A DNA stretch of 60,083 bases from Nocardia australiensis (GCF_020733705.1 NZ_JAJFZM010000010.1:1-60083); one strand, 5' to 3'; counted from the stretch's first letter, positions 41,066-48,730 are shown. Numbers and translations are program-made. The notes: generated by a model from the sequence alone, not told the origin.

Positions 41066-43147
41066 CTACTCGAGTGAAGGTTGCTGTAGTAGCCATTGCC
41101 GGTAGGTTTCGTGCCGGAACTGGTAGGCGGTGCCGTTCACACGTAGCAATCCATTGCGGCGAGCCCAGTCCAGGAACACTGTGGGCCGGACCGAGAACGC
41201 CTTGGTCGACCGGAAGATAAGGGTTGCGGCGAAGAATCGTCCAGCTGCGCGGCCGACCATGAGTCCGACCATGGTCCCGTAAGCCAGTCCGGCGGCGAGC
41301 CCCTGAGCAGGCCCGGTATAGAACGAGTACACGGGCATCAAGATGAGTCCGGCTACGAGCCCGAAGATGAGTCCGATAAGAGCTGCGGCTCGGGTGTCTC
41401 CGTAGATCAGTTGCCTCTCATCGACCACGACGCGTAACTGGCTGTTGGCGTCGACCTTGAACCCGGCCACGACGCCGTACACGAGCCCGAACACAAGCCC
41501 GAACAGGAGCCCACATACAAGTCCGAACAGGAGTCCGAACACGATCCAGAACACGGGATGAGGTGCGAGTTGGGGATCGAATCCGAATTTCACCGCGCAA
41601 ATCACCCCGAAAATCACGCCGAAAATCAGCCCGACTACGAGCCCACGTTTGAGCCCTGACACAAGCTTCGGCCATCTGGAACGTTCAGGCACGCCCCATA
41701 CCATCCAAGTCGCCGGAGGAGACTTGACGAGCCCGACCACGAGCCCGGACACGAGCGGGAGTGCGTACGCGGACATGAGCCCGGACATGAGTTCGCTCGG
41801 GATAGCGTGTACGAGCCCGTACACGATGCCCTTCGCCATCCCGTGTTTGATGCCGTACTCGACCCCGATCACGGTCCCGGATACAAGCCCGAACAGAAGC
41901 CCGAACGAAATAATGGTGATGATGCCGACGGTGAGTCCGTGCAGGATGCGACATCGGGTGGTACCCGCGATTTCCCAAATCTCGTCGAGGCGGATTCCGG
42001 TACCGTCGCGTCCGGTGCTGCGGCGTTGTTCGAGGCGCCGGGCCAGTGACTGCATCCAGGCGTGGACATTGGCGTCGGTGTAGTTGCGGTATTGCTTTTT
42101 CTGTTTGAGACCGACGACCGCTGCGGGGATTTGGGCGGCGAACAGGAGGTTCTCAAGGGCGTCGGGGGTGGTGCAGCTGGTGAGCTGGTCAGCGATGCCA
42201 GGGGCAGGGCGAGCAATGCCGGCAGGGTGCAGGGCATTGATGGCGAGGCTAAGCATCCAAGGGGTGTGTAGTGCGGTTGCCAGGGCTCCGTCCGGTTCGG
42301 TTGCGATGTGGGTGATGACCTCGGACCATGCCTCGCTAGTAGGGTTGATGTCATCGCGAAAGTTGGTGAGGTAGCGCCTGATTCGGTCGGTTGACAGTGG
42401 TTGCAAGGTGACGGTTTCGGCGGCGTGCAGCCCGTTGTCTGCACCCAGGTGCGACAGTTGAAGGAACTCGGTGGTGCGGCACACGACGACAACTGGTTCG
42501 CTGCGCCAGGCAGTGTTGAGCTGATCCAGTAGCGCGCGGCCCCTCGATCCTTGACTGTCGGGAGTATCCATTTCATCGAGGCCGTCGATCACAGGCAGGA
42601 TCAACCCGTCCTCGACCAACTTTCGTGCCAGCACCGGCCGCAGCTTGGGGTAGTCGTAGCCGAGCCGGGTGGTCAACCAGCTGGAGAAATCCTGCGTGCC
42701 GTCCCACCCCGAGGCGTTGACCCGCACAGGGACCGGTTGCACAGCACGCAGTGCATCGGCCAAGCCCCGGCGCGTGCCTAAGAGTCCCAGCACCAGGTGG
42801 ATCGCGGCGACGGTTTTGCCGCTTCCGGGTTCACCTAGGACGACCAGGCGTGGGAGTGATCTGTCGAGTCGATCGTAATAGGCCGCGATGTTGGAGACAT
42901 CGGCCGCTACAGCCGGTCGCGATCGCGAGGTCGTGGTGAAACCGACGCGCATGAATGTTCCTGGACCTCCCCGCAGGTCCTCACGTAGACGTCGTTCCTT
43001 GTTGTAAACCGCCGTGGCTAATTCATCGGCCCACGCCGCGACCGATGCCCTGTCTGTGGGGGGTCTCCACCACCGCCACAACGACATCGACGGTTGGACC
43101 AATGCCTTACCCACCCCACCCGCAACTGCTGTCTCCACACCCGACAT
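41066..43147 (-). CDS. NACHT-type STAND NTPase with glycine-zipper membrane domain
   Basis: The 693-aa product has a NACHT ATPase module: Walker A GEPGSGKT (105-112), Walker B LPVIDGLDEM (184-193) and VVVCRTTEF (sensor 1). A helical part follows to about 410. A membrane domain of about 230 residues comes next, made of repeated 'GLxxGLxxG' segments (GLLFGLVSGTVIGVEYG, FGLLFGLVCGLLFGLVFGLVYG). The end is a short VFLDWARRNGLLRVNGTAYQFRHETYRQWLL. NACHT STAND proteins are known antiphage sensors; here the membrane part may be the effector (inference). ATG 43147 chosen; GTG 43183 is an in-frame alternative. Confidence 0.82.
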   Translation of the reverse strand: MSGVETAVAGGVGKALVQPSMSLWRWWRPPTDRASVAAWADELATAVYNKERRLREDLRGGPGTFMRVGFTTTSRSRPAVAADVSNIAAYYDRLDRSLPRLVVLGEPGSGKTVAAIHLVLGLLGTRRGLADALRAVQPVPVRVNASGWDGTQDFSSWLTTRLGYDYPKLRPVLARKLVEDGLILPVIDGLDEMDTPDSQGSRGRALLDQLNTAWRSEPVVVVCRTTEFLQLSHLGADNGLHAAETVTLQPLSTDRIRRYLTNFRDDINPTSEAWSEVITHIATEPDGALATALHTPWMLSLAINALHPAGIARPAPGIADQLTSCTTPDALENLLFAAQIPAAVVGLKQKKQYRNYTDANVHAWMQSLARRLEQRRSTGRDGTGIRLDEIWEIAGTTRCRILHGLTVGIITIISFGLLFGLVSGTVIGVEYGIKHGMAKGIVYGLVHAIPSELMSGLMSAYALPLVSGLVVGLVKSPPATWMVWGVPERSRWPKLVSGLKRGLVVGLIFGVIFGVICAVKFGFDPQLAPHPVFWIVFGLLFGLVCGLLFGLVFGLVYGVVAGFKVDANSQLRVVVDERQLIYGDTRAAALIGLIFGLVAGLILMPVYSFYTGPAQGLAAGLAYGTMVGLMVGRAAGRFFAATLIFRSTKAFSVRPTVFLDWARRNGLLRVNGTAYQFRHETYRQWLLQQPSLE

Positions 43148-43227
43148 GCGCAATAGCCTGCCACCCTTCGCATGTCGGTGCACTGTTATTGCCTGAGACC
43201 CCCAATTTGACTAGGCCGCAGTATATT

Positions 43228-43605
43228 TCAGGTGGACTCGTCGGGGCGGTGGCCCGTCAGCAACGCTACGAGATCCCGCACCGTCATCAGCACGAATTGC
43301 GCACCGGGGTCAGTAATTCCCCGACGCTTGGCCACCACTGCGCCGACGAGGGCGTCATCGTTCCCCCGCTCTTTCTCCGCCTCGCAGATCCACGGGCCGG
43401 GCTGGAGTCGGCCGCCGTAATCCTTTGCCTCGAGGACGGTCCGGCCGCCGCCTGGTGCGCGGATGCCGGAGAAGTCCCCACGGTCGAGAGCACCGTTGCG
43501 GGCAGGTCTCTCGATGCGGTCGTCAACGCGCTCAGCGAGGTAGGCGGCGATGGAGGTTTCGAATCGGGTGCCCGCCGCTTTGGCGCTGGCACGAGAGCGG
43601 GTCAC
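43228..43605 (-). CDS. Holliday junction resolvase-like PD-(D/E)XK nuclease (125 aa)
   Basis: MTRSRASAKAAGTRFETSIAAYLAERVDDRIERPARNGALDRGDFSGIRAPGGGRTVLEAKDYGGRLQPGPWICEAEKERGNDDALVGAVVAKRRG. The conserved RFE, GDFSG and ExK (VLEAKDY) residues form the restriction-endonuclease-fold active site; the EAEKERGNDDALxGxVVAKRRG segment is typical of phage resolvases. It should cut branched DNA during recombination or packaging. GTG 43605 overlaps the upstream stop by GTGA. Confidence 0.78.
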   Translation of the reverse strand: MTRSRASAKAAGTRFETSIAAYLAERVDDRIERPARNGALDRGDFSGIRAPGGGRTVLEAKDYGGRLQPGPWICEAEKERGNDDALVGAVVAKRRGITDPGAQFVLMTVRDLVALLTGHRPDEST

Positions 43606-43892
43606 TCGGACACCTCCCAGGCTGTGACGTACCGCCGCTCGCTGCCGTAGACAGGCAACGTCGATCGGGATCCATCCCTGTGGGTCCACTGCACGCCCCC
43701 GTCAACAGCTCTCGTCTCCACCCCAGTCGGCAGTAGACCGGCTGCGGCGAGAGCGTCGACGAACGGCACCGCCCTGGGGTGATACTCGGCCCGCCAGTCG
43801 TCGGCGGGATGCTCAGCGTATGGATCGTCCAGCTCGAGCAGCTGCCACGCGATGACCTCGATTGCCTCGGCCCTGATCTCCTCCGGGGTCAT
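43602..43892 (-). CDS. Early protein of unknown function (96 aa)
   Basis: MTPEEIRAEAIEVIAWQLLELDDPYAEHPADDWRAEYHPRAVPFVDALAAAGLLPTGVETRAVDGGVQWTHRDGSRSTLPVYGSERRYVTAWEVSE. An N-terminal helix and a small beta part; the plan (E..A..la..Ll........W........A..lvDaLaaaGLLP) is common in actinophage early genes. Function unknown. Its MTPEE start is shared with the next gene. ATGA overlap upstream, GTGA downstream. Confidence 0.6.
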   Translation of the reverse strand: MTPEEIRAEAIEVIAWQLLELDDPYAEHPADDWRAEYHPRAVPFVDALAAAGLLPTGVETRAVDGGVQWTHRDGSRSTLPVYGSERRYVTAWEVSE

Positions 43893-44056
43893 TGGTCTGC
43901 CTCAGCTCGCTCGATCCGCAACGGATGGACACGCCCATCCTCGAAGCACGGGCCCGGGGGTAGCGCTCCGCATGTCGGGCAAGCCACTGTCGACGCCAGG
44001 TAGTTCGTCAGGCCAGCGAAGGCGTCGATGAACTTGTCCGCCTCCTCGGGGGTCAT
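43889..44056 (-). CDS. Small zinc-binding-type protein (55 aa)
   Basis: MTPEEADKFIDAFAGLTNYLASTVACPTCGALPPGPCFEDGRVHPLRIERAEADQ. The C-terminal CPTCGALPPGPCFEDGRVHPLRIERA matches a recurrent phage motif (CPxCxAxPGxPC...G..H..R) likely to bind one zinc. Starts within the ATGA of a repeated junction cassette at 44053-44067. Confidence 0.65.
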   Translation of the reverse strand: MTPEEADKFIDAFAGLTNYLASTVACPTCGALPPGPCFEDGRVHPLRIERAEADQ

Positions 44057-44193
44057 GACTGCACCTCCCCGCACGGCCACCACGTAGTCGTGGTAGTGCA
44101 GCGACAGCCCTCGACGTGATCCTCAGTGCGCCCGTCGATACGCAGGGTGTCCGTGTCATATTCGCGGCCGAGCGTGATCATGAGGGCGCTCAC
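44053..44193 (-). CDS. Small early protein (46 aa)
   Basis: MSALMITLGREYDTDTLRIDGRTEDHVEGCRCTTTTTWWPCGEVQS. Three cysteines, a threonine run and the shared C-terminal tag GEVQS encoded by the junction cassette. It begins with GTG 44193 in a GTGA overlap; an internal ATG at 44181 is possible. Exact overlaps at both ends support it despite its size. Function unknown. Confidence 0.55.
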   Translation of the reverse strand: MSALMITLGREYDTDTLRIDGRTEDHVEGCRCTTTTTWWPCGEVQS

Positions 44194-44318
44194 GGCTGTA
44201 CCTCCCGGACCAAACTGGAACACGTTCGGGCTTGGACCTGCGGCGACACGGAGACCTTAATTCCGGCCGCGATAATATCGACGGGATAGTTAAGGGTGTG
44301 GATCTCGACGGCGGTCAC
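44190..44318 (-). CDS. Small early protein (42 aa)
   Basis: MTAVEIHTLNYPVDIIAAGIKVSVSPQVQARTCSSLVREVQP. GTG 44318 and the TGA at 44190 are both in 4-bp overlaps with neighbours. The C-terminus REVQP is a variant of the shared EVQS tag. Function unknown. Confidence 0.55.
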   Translation of the reverse strand: MTAVEIHTLNYPVDIIAAGIKVSVSPQVQARTCSSLVREVQP

Positions 44319-44485
44319 GACTGCACCTGCCGAGTACGCCCGGCGGCGAGGTCGCAACCCTGCCGGGCATCCATCATCACCATGTCCACTGGGACGCCGT
44401 CACGGACCAGGGCAGCGGCCAGTTTCGTCAGTCGCCAGCGGGTCGACTGCTGAGGGGTGAGATCTGTTTCGGGTTCGGGGATCAC
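44315..44485 (-). CDS. Small early protein (56 aa)
   Basis: MIPEPETDLTPQQSTRWRLTKLAAALVRDGVPVDMVMMDARQGCDLAAGRTRQVQS. A central helix (STRWRLTKLAAALVRDGV) and a C-terminal tag RQVQS. Starts at GTG 44485 in a junction cassette. No family recognised. Confidence 0.55.
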   Translation of the reverse strand: MIPEPETDLTPQQSTRWRLTKLAAALVRDGVPVDMVMMDARQGCDLAAGRTRQVQS

Positions 44486-44838
44486 GACTGCACCTCGATC
44501 GCACGCTGATCGGCCTGCGCCTCGGACTCCAGATCGGCGATGCGCGCGGTTGCGGCACGCAGCTCCGCACCCATCCCGGCCAGCCGCTCCCACACCAAAC
44601 CCCAATCACCATCACCGTCGTCGTCGATGAGGTGGTGTAGTCCGGTGGCGGCGAGGACATCCCGGCACTGTCGGTCGACGATGGTGCCGAGTGTTTGCGC
44701 GCCCGACTCCAGTTCGGCGATACGGGCGCGGGCAGCGAGGATCTCGGTAGCCATGGCCTGGAGCGTGTCCGCGGACCGGGTCTCGTGCGCGTTGTCGTGG
44801 GCGAGGCGCTGGAGCAGTTGCTCGGTCAGCTCAGGCAT
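44482..44838 (-). CDS. Coiled-coil early protein (118 aa)
   Basis: MPELTEQLLQRLAHDNAHETRSADTLQAMATEILAARARIAELESGAQTL... and ERLAGMGAELRAATARIADLESEAQADQRAIEVQS. Two helical heptad stretches (AARARIAELES and AATARIADLES, an internal repeat) flank TGLHHLIDDDGDGDWGLVWERL. It ends with the EVQS tag. Starts behind the GGAGACACC junction. Function unknown. Confidence 0.6.
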   Translation of the reverse strand: MPELTEQLLQRLAHDNAHETRSADTLQAMATEILAARARIAELESGAQTLGTIVDRQCRDVLAATGLHHLIDDDGDGDWGLVWERLAGMGAELRAATARIADLESEAQADQRAIEVQS

Positions 44839-45100
44839 AGGTGTCTCCATTCTCGGCGGCGGCCTTCGCTGCGTCGCGCTCCCGCTGGCGGATGCCCGAA
44901 CTCCGGGCCCGCTCCTGGCTCGCGCCATCCCGGACCCCGAGGGCGTAGATGTCACGAGCCACCTGGTGCAGCCCCCACACACCGGAGCTGTCCAGTGGGG
45001 TGCGGTTGGTGTACCGGGCGGTGTCGCGTAGCTCCTCGTCTACGTAGTTCTCGACGACGCGGATCACCTCGGGAGGCTCGATCATGTTGTTGTCACTCAC
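44831..45100 (-). CDS. Early protein of unknown function (89 aa)
   Basis: MSDNNMIEPPEVIRVVENYVDEELRDTARYTNRTPLDSSGVWGLHQVARDIYALGVRDGASQERARSSGIRQRERDAAKAAAENGDTYA. Helical, with basic C-terminal half. Starts with GTG 45100 in a GTGA overlap and ends with ENGDTYA, the product of the second junction cassette. No family recognised. Confidence 0.6.
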   Translation of the reverse strand: MSDNNMIEPPEVIRVVENYVDEELRDTARYTNRTPLDSSGVWGLHQVARDIYALGVRDGASQERARSSGIRQRERDAAKAAAENGDTYA

Positions 45101-45435
45101 TGGGTGTCTCCGTTCTCGGGGAGTGGGCAGTCGCAGGCGTCCAGTGCGGGCACACCGATTCGGGTGCGGCTCAGGCACTCCCAGGTGTGACGCTGGGATT
45201 TCGCGCGGTCGAATGCGGCTTGCGCTTCCTCGGCGCTGACATTGGCAGGTGTCCGTGGGATCACCAGGTACTCGGCGAGGATCAGTTCAACCAGGTGGGC
45301 GGCGAACTCCTCGACCGTGGAGAATCTGCGCAACTTGCCGTCCCCGTCGAGGCAGCGCAAGCAGTAGCCCCGCACCAGATGGTCGACATACCAGGCGTGC
45401 TCGGTGAGCAGTTGCGCCAGTTGGGTATTACTCAT
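45097..45435 (-). CDS. Early protein of unknown function (112 aa)
   Basis: MSNTQLAQLLTEHAWYVDHLVRGYCLRCLDGDGKLRRFSTVEEFAAHLVELILAEYLVIPRTPANVSAEEAQAAFDRAKSQRHTWECLSRTRIGVPALDACDCPLPENGDTQ. A CLRC pair and a HVxEIL-type segment (EEFAAHLVELILAEY) resemble a widespread early phage protein with an N-terminal zinc-knuckle. It ends with the PENGDTQ tag of the second junction cassette. Confidence 0.6.
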   Translation of the reverse strand: MSNTQLAQLLTEHAWYVDHLVRGYCLRCLDGDGKLRRFSTVEEFAAHLVELILAEYLVIPRTPANVSAEEAQAAFDRAKSQRHTWECLSRTRIGVPALDACDCPLPENGDTQ

Positions 45436-46084
45436 TGTCGTCTCCGGTCTGCTCCGTGGGGGACCACAGGACGGTCACGGGGCCGCAGCTCTCGATCAGC
45501 TCGTGGGAGTTGCTGCGTAGGTGCCAGAACTCTCCGGTGACGTACCACCCATCGCTGAATCGTGTGGTGGCTACGCCCTCACCGACCGCGACAATCGAGC
45601 CGACAGGAACCGTGTCGAGTTCGTCGCCGGTGCTGATCACCTGGGCGGGTGGACGCCAACCCTTGGCCATCACCTTGCCTGCGATCTCGTAAGGCTCGGC
45701 GCTGCGGTCCAGCTGATCGAACAGCAAGTCCGACAGGTCTTCTTGGGCGGTCATTCGCTGGGCCTTTCGGTGATGTCGATGATTGCCAAGCGCGGCGTCC
45801 CATCCCGCAATGAACGCCTTGTGCGCCTCGGCGAGTGCGTGCTGGCTGACGCTGTACTCCTTGCGGTAGTCCGACCACTCCACGGCTAGCTGGATGGCAA
45901 TCACGCGACGGCGCAGCGTTTCCAGCCCGCCATAGAACTCATCGAACGCGAGCGGGAAGCCATTGCCGTTGAGGATTTGGTGGTGCGCCATGGCCGCAAC
46001 AGTGGTGAGCGCGCCGAACATCTGGTCGTAGGGCAGGGCGCCGAACGGGTCATCGCCCTCTGCAAGTTTGCGGATGTCGCTCAT
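45428..46084 (-). CDS. Two-part early protein, probable fusion of two genes (218 aa)
   Basis: Residues 1-110 (MSDIRKLAEGDDPFGALPYDQMFGALTTVAAMAHHQI...SVSQHALAEAHKAFIAGWDAAL) look like one helical protein. Residues 111-218 (MTAQEDLSDLLFDQLDRSAEPYEIAGKVMAKGWRPPAQVISTGDELDTVPVGSIVAVGEGVATTRF...) look like a second, with its own start at 45754. The 24 bp around that internal start (45751-45774) match the junction upstream of the whole gene at 23 of 24 positions. So this is a read-through fusion, or two proteins made by reinitiation. Confidence 0.6.
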   Translation of the reverse strand: MSDIRKLAEGDDPFGALPYDQMFGALTTVAAMAHHQILNGNGFPLAFDEFYGGLETLRRRVIAIQLAVEWSDYRKEYSVSQHALAEAHKAFIAGWDAALGNHRHHRKAQRMTAQEDLSDLLFDQLDRSAEPYEIAGKVMAKGWRPPAQVISTGDELDTVPVGSIVAVGEGVATTRFSDGWYVTGEFWHLRSNSHELIESCGPVTVLWSPTEQTGDDNE

Positions 46085-46221
46085 TCGCTGGTCCTTTCGG
46101 TGATGACGAGGTAGCTATCTTGTTGCCCCGTGCGCCCGTCCAGCTGCGCCGTGGGCGAGCGATCGGGGCCGGTCTCGAGTCTCAGGATGGGTGGAATGTC
46201 CTGGGGGCGCTGAGAGCTCAT
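46081..46221 (-). CDS. Small early protein (46 aa)
   Basis: MSSQRPQDIPPILRLETGPDRSPTAQLDGRTGQQDSYLVITERTSE. ATGA overlaps at both ends show it is part of the coupled operon. It is beta-like and hydrophilic, with no known family. Its C-terminal VITERTSE is encoded by the third junction cassette. Confidence 0.55.
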   Translation of the reverse strand: MSSQRPQDIPPILRLETGPDRSPTAQLDGRTGQQDSYLVITERTSE

Positions 46222-46433
46222 GCGGCGTGCTCCGTCCCGATGCCTGCGACCATCCCCGCGAGGATGTCCGCCACCACCACCCGCACCCGCGAGTACTCCT
46301 CCATCGGCAAATCCAGCCAGGACGGATCGCGCTCGAGGACACCGAGGACATAGGCGGTGGACACCCCGGTACGGAGACGCTCAGCCACCACGTAGCGGGC
46401 AGCATCCTCGATCTCGCTCTGCGACTTGCTCAT
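46218..46433 (-). CDS. Small early protein (71 aa)
   Basis: MSKSQSEIEDAARYVVAERLRTGVSTAYVLGVLERDPSWLDLPMEEYSRVRVVVADILAGMVAGIGTEHAA. All-helical pattern with two helices and a hydrophobic end. No family recognised. ATGA overlap on both sides. Confidence 0.6.
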   Translation of the reverse strand: MSKSQSEIEDAARYVVAERLRTGVSTAYVLGVLERDPSWLDLPMEEYSRVRVVVADILAGMVAGIGTEHAA

Positions 46434-46702
46434 TCGGCCCATCGCTTCCATGCGGCCTCAACCTGCTCGGCAGTCCACGCCGGACCAACCTCACCGATCG
46501 GCGACCCGGGCCCGTACTGGCACGGCATAGCCCACACCAGCGGCAGATAGGCATCCGAATTGCTTGGCGTGTGGTGGGTTTCGTTCCACGCGATCGCGGT
46601 GTTGGCGGTGTTGGCGCGCTCGAACGCGTCGGCGCGGCCGAGGGCGGGGAGGATGTCATCCGGGCCCTGAATCCACACGGCCCACTGAGGGTCCTTGCTC
46701 AT
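46430..46702 (-). CDS. Early protein of unknown function (90 aa)
   Basis: MSKDPQWAVWIQGPDDILPALGRADAFERANTANTAIAWNETHHTPSNSDAYLPLVWAMPCQYGPGSPIGEVGPAWTAEQVEAAWKRWAE. The order (W-VWI-GPDDI..A..R..A...AN..N.....................A.V..WP) is a familiar small actinophage protein with no known function. Starts at ATG 46702 in an ATGA overlap. Confidence 0.62.
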   Translation of the reverse strand: MSKDPQWAVWIQGPDDILPALGRADAFERANTANTAIAWNETHHTPSNSDAYLPLVWAMPCQYGPGSPIGEVGPAWTAEQVEAAWKRWAE

Positions 46703-46914
46703 TGCTGGTTCTCGCTCTCGTTGATTGCTCGTTGCGCTCGGGCGCTGGGTTCGCGCTCGGCGTAGTCGTTGGCGGTCGTGGTAACCGCGAGGTGCGGCTT
46801 GCAGGCAAGGCACGGGATGGGGCGGCCCTCGGTGTCCTCGCCGAGGAACCCCCTGCGGCAGCGGGGATCTCGACAACCGCGGTCGGCGGGTTCGCCGTAG
46901 CGGTCGGGGCTCAT
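46699..46914 (-). CDS. Cysteine-rich early protein (71 aa)
   Basis: MSPDRYGEPADRGCRDPRCRRGFLGEDTEGRPIPCLACKPHLAVTTTANDYAEREPSARAQRAINESENQQ. The four cysteines (C-x4-C...C-x2-C) with a GRPIPCLACKPH end form a likely zinc ribbon, a design common in genes beside phage replication proteins. ATGA overlap upstream. Confidence 0.62.
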   Translation of the reverse strand: MSPDRYGEPADRGCRDPRCRRGFLGEDTEGRPIPCLACKPHLAVTTTANDYAEREPSARAQRAINESENQQ

Positions 46915-47759
46915 GACGCCGACTCCCACTTCATCCGTGCTCGGATCTCCGCCATGCCGCGCTTCGCTCGGTCGGTCTCGTCCGGGTCGTGGGTGCACAG
47001 GGAGGCGTTGACGTAGCCCGCGTCGTCACACATCCCGCAGTTGGTGATGGCGCGGGCACGGTCCTCGGCGGCATGGAGCTTGTCCTGGTGGAGGCGTTCT
47101 CGGTGCGCCTTCTCTGCGGCCTCGGCGGCTTGGTCGCGCTCGAGGTTCCATGCGATCCACCGTTTCCGGGCGGTGCCGCATGCGCCGCACGGAGCTGGAG
47201 TGCCGCCGGGGTGGTCTTCGCAATGAGGCAGAGGGGGGTCGTTTTCGCGCGCGGTCGCTACTAGAGATACCTCCCCTACGTAACCACTAGAAGAGGAATG
47301 GAAAGGAATGGAAAGGAATGGGGGTGTGGACGCCATATGCGACTCCCCTTGGGACTCCTGCGGGGAATCCGAATCGGAATCGGCGGTGGAGTCCATAGTG
47401 GAATCCGTTGCGACGTCCGGGGGTTGTCCCACTGGGACACTTTTCCCTTTGCGCTGGTCAGCCTTCCGGAGACGGTCCGCTTCACGCTTCGATTCGACTT
47501 CGGCTTTCGTGCGCTGCCGTTGCTCCCATTCGTGGAATCGGTAGCCGTCGTTTTCCTCAGTCCACAAACCGGCTCTTACGAGCGCGCGCGCTTGAGCGGA
47601 GGTACCAAGCGAGCGTGCAATCGCCTTCGGAACGAACCCATCCGTGAGCGTCGAGGCGCACCACGCACCCGCCCGAGTCCACAGTCCGATGGCAGGATTC
47701 CCGGCCTGGATCGTCTTGCGATGGAACGCCATCGTGTCGTCAACGTTGAACCACACCAT
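46911..47759 (-). CDS. Replication-region protein with winged-helix-like N-terminus (282 aa)
   Basis: MVWFNVDDTMAFHRKTIQAGNPAIGLWTRAGAWCASTLTDGFVPKAIARSLGTSAQARALVRAGLWTEENDGYRFHEWEQRQRTKAEVES is the N-terminal domain of a widespread actinophage protein of replication regions. A Ser/Asp-rich linker follows, then two zinc-type clusters (CEDHPGGTPAPCGACGTARKRW and CGMCDDAGYVNASLC). A replisome organiser or DNA-binding role is likely but unproved. It overlaps the methyltransferase stop (TGATG). Confidence 0.65.
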   Translation of the reverse strand: MVWFNVDDTMAFHRKTIQAGNPAIGLWTRAGAWCASTLTDGFVPKAIARSLGTSAQARALVRAGLWTEENDGYRFHEWEQRQRTKAEVESKREADRLRKADQRKGKSVPVGQPPDVATDSTMDSTADSDSDSPQESQGESHMASTPPFLSIPFHSSSSGYVGEVSLVATARENDPPLPHCEDHPGGTPAPCGACGTARKRWIAWNLERDQAAEAAEKAHRERLHQDKLHAAEDRARAITNCGMCDDAGYVNASLCTHDPDETDRAKRGMAEIRARMKWESAS

Positions 47760-48730
47760 CAGGACACCTCGTTCGCTATAGCCAGCAGGACGTCCGCGTG
47801 GCATGGCACCGGTTCCCCGCGGTCGTCGACCTGCGCCTCGCCGAGCTGGAACATGTACTGCTCACCCGACTCCGACGGCACGACATCCGGTTCAGGCAGC
47901 TGAACGTCGATGACCTTCATGGGCACTGGGTGGACTGCGGTCTCTGTTTCTTCTTCATGAGCCGCTGCCGAGCGGCACTCCTCGAAGTCGACCGTCACGA
48001 TCTCCACGGCCGGTGAAACCCCGTGCCAATCTCCGGCGTAAGAGGAGGTGTCGATGCCGCAGTTGGCATTCAGGACAATCCCTGTTACGTCGCTGAACTT
48101 CCGGTACTCGCGATCCCCGCAGTCGCCCTCGTAATACGGCCGGCCGCTATATCGGAACGGTGCCGACATTTGCGGGATGATGAACACCCCGTAGTCGGCG
48201 AGCTGTGATGCAAGGGCGATCACGTGGTACTCGAACTTTCGACCCTTGTATCCCAGGGCGTCCTTCGACCGCTTGATGCCACCAAACGGTGGGTTACCGA
48301 TCGCGACGTCGAAATGTCCCAGTCCCATATCCAGGACATCGAGGACATCACCCTCGATCCATACTGCCTCTGGCAGCAGCTTGCGCCCGATCCGTACGTA
48401 CGCCGAGTTACGTTCGATGCACACGAATTCGCGGTCAGGGTCACTGTTCCATCGCGACCCGAACTGATTCCGGCAGCCGATGCTGAGTCGCCCGATACCT
48501 GCACCGAAGTCGATGATCCGTGCTGCGGAGTCGGGGACCTCGATTGCGAAGTCTCGCGCCAGACCATCGGGGGTGAAGAACGCGCCATGCGTCGAGTTCG
48601 TAGCAGTCGATGCCTCCTGGAAGTGCTCCAGCACGAACCACTTCTCAACCTCGGAAAGGTCTCGCTCGAGGTCAACTAAGGCGAGGGCTTCGGCGTGCAG
48701 CTTCTCTTCCGCTTTGGTGAGCTTCGCCAT
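47759..48730 (-). CDS. N6-adenine-type DNA methyltransferase (323 aa)
   Basis: Motif I is DFGAGIGRLS (74-83) and motif IV is NPPFG (146-150), the order of N6-adenine methylases. HGAFFTPDGLARDFA (48-61) resembles the region before motif I in type I/IIG methylases. The C-terminus from about 260 is acidic and has no target-recognition domain I can name. It may protect phage DNA from host restriction or mark it. ATG 48730 lies in a TGATG overlap with the lysB-like gene. Confidence 0.78.
   Translation of the reverse strand: MAKLTKAEEKLHAEALALVDLERDLSEVEKWFVLEHFQEASTATNSTHGAFFTPDGLARDFAIEVPDSAARIIDFGAGIGRLSIGCRNQFGSRWNSDPDREFVCIERNSAYVRIGRKLLPEAVWIEGDVLDVLDMGLGHFDVAIGNPPFGGIKRSKDALGYKGRKFEYHVIALASQLADYGVFIIPQMSAPFRYSGRPYYEGDCGDREYRKFSDVTGIVLNANCGIDTSSYAGDWHGVSPAVEIVTVDFEECRSAAAHEEETETAVHPVPMKVIDVQLPEPDVVPSESGEQYMFQLGEAQVDDRGEPVPCHADVLLAIANEVS

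Noticed and set aside
40739..41077. + strand open frame of 112 codons over the resolvase remnant
   Set aside because: The - strand reading is clearly homologous to the intact resolvase; the + frame is unrelated and Arg/His-rich.
41350..41900. Repeated GAGCCCG/GTCCGAAC-like DNA motif as regulatory repeats
   Set aside because: The periodicity follows the GLxxGL repeats of the NACHT membrane domain in frame, so it is coding.
45751..45810. 19-codon TTG frame ending at the duplicated junction
   Set aside because: It has AAGG at good spacing, but is embedded in another gene and too short to support; it is better explained as the relic of the lost junction.
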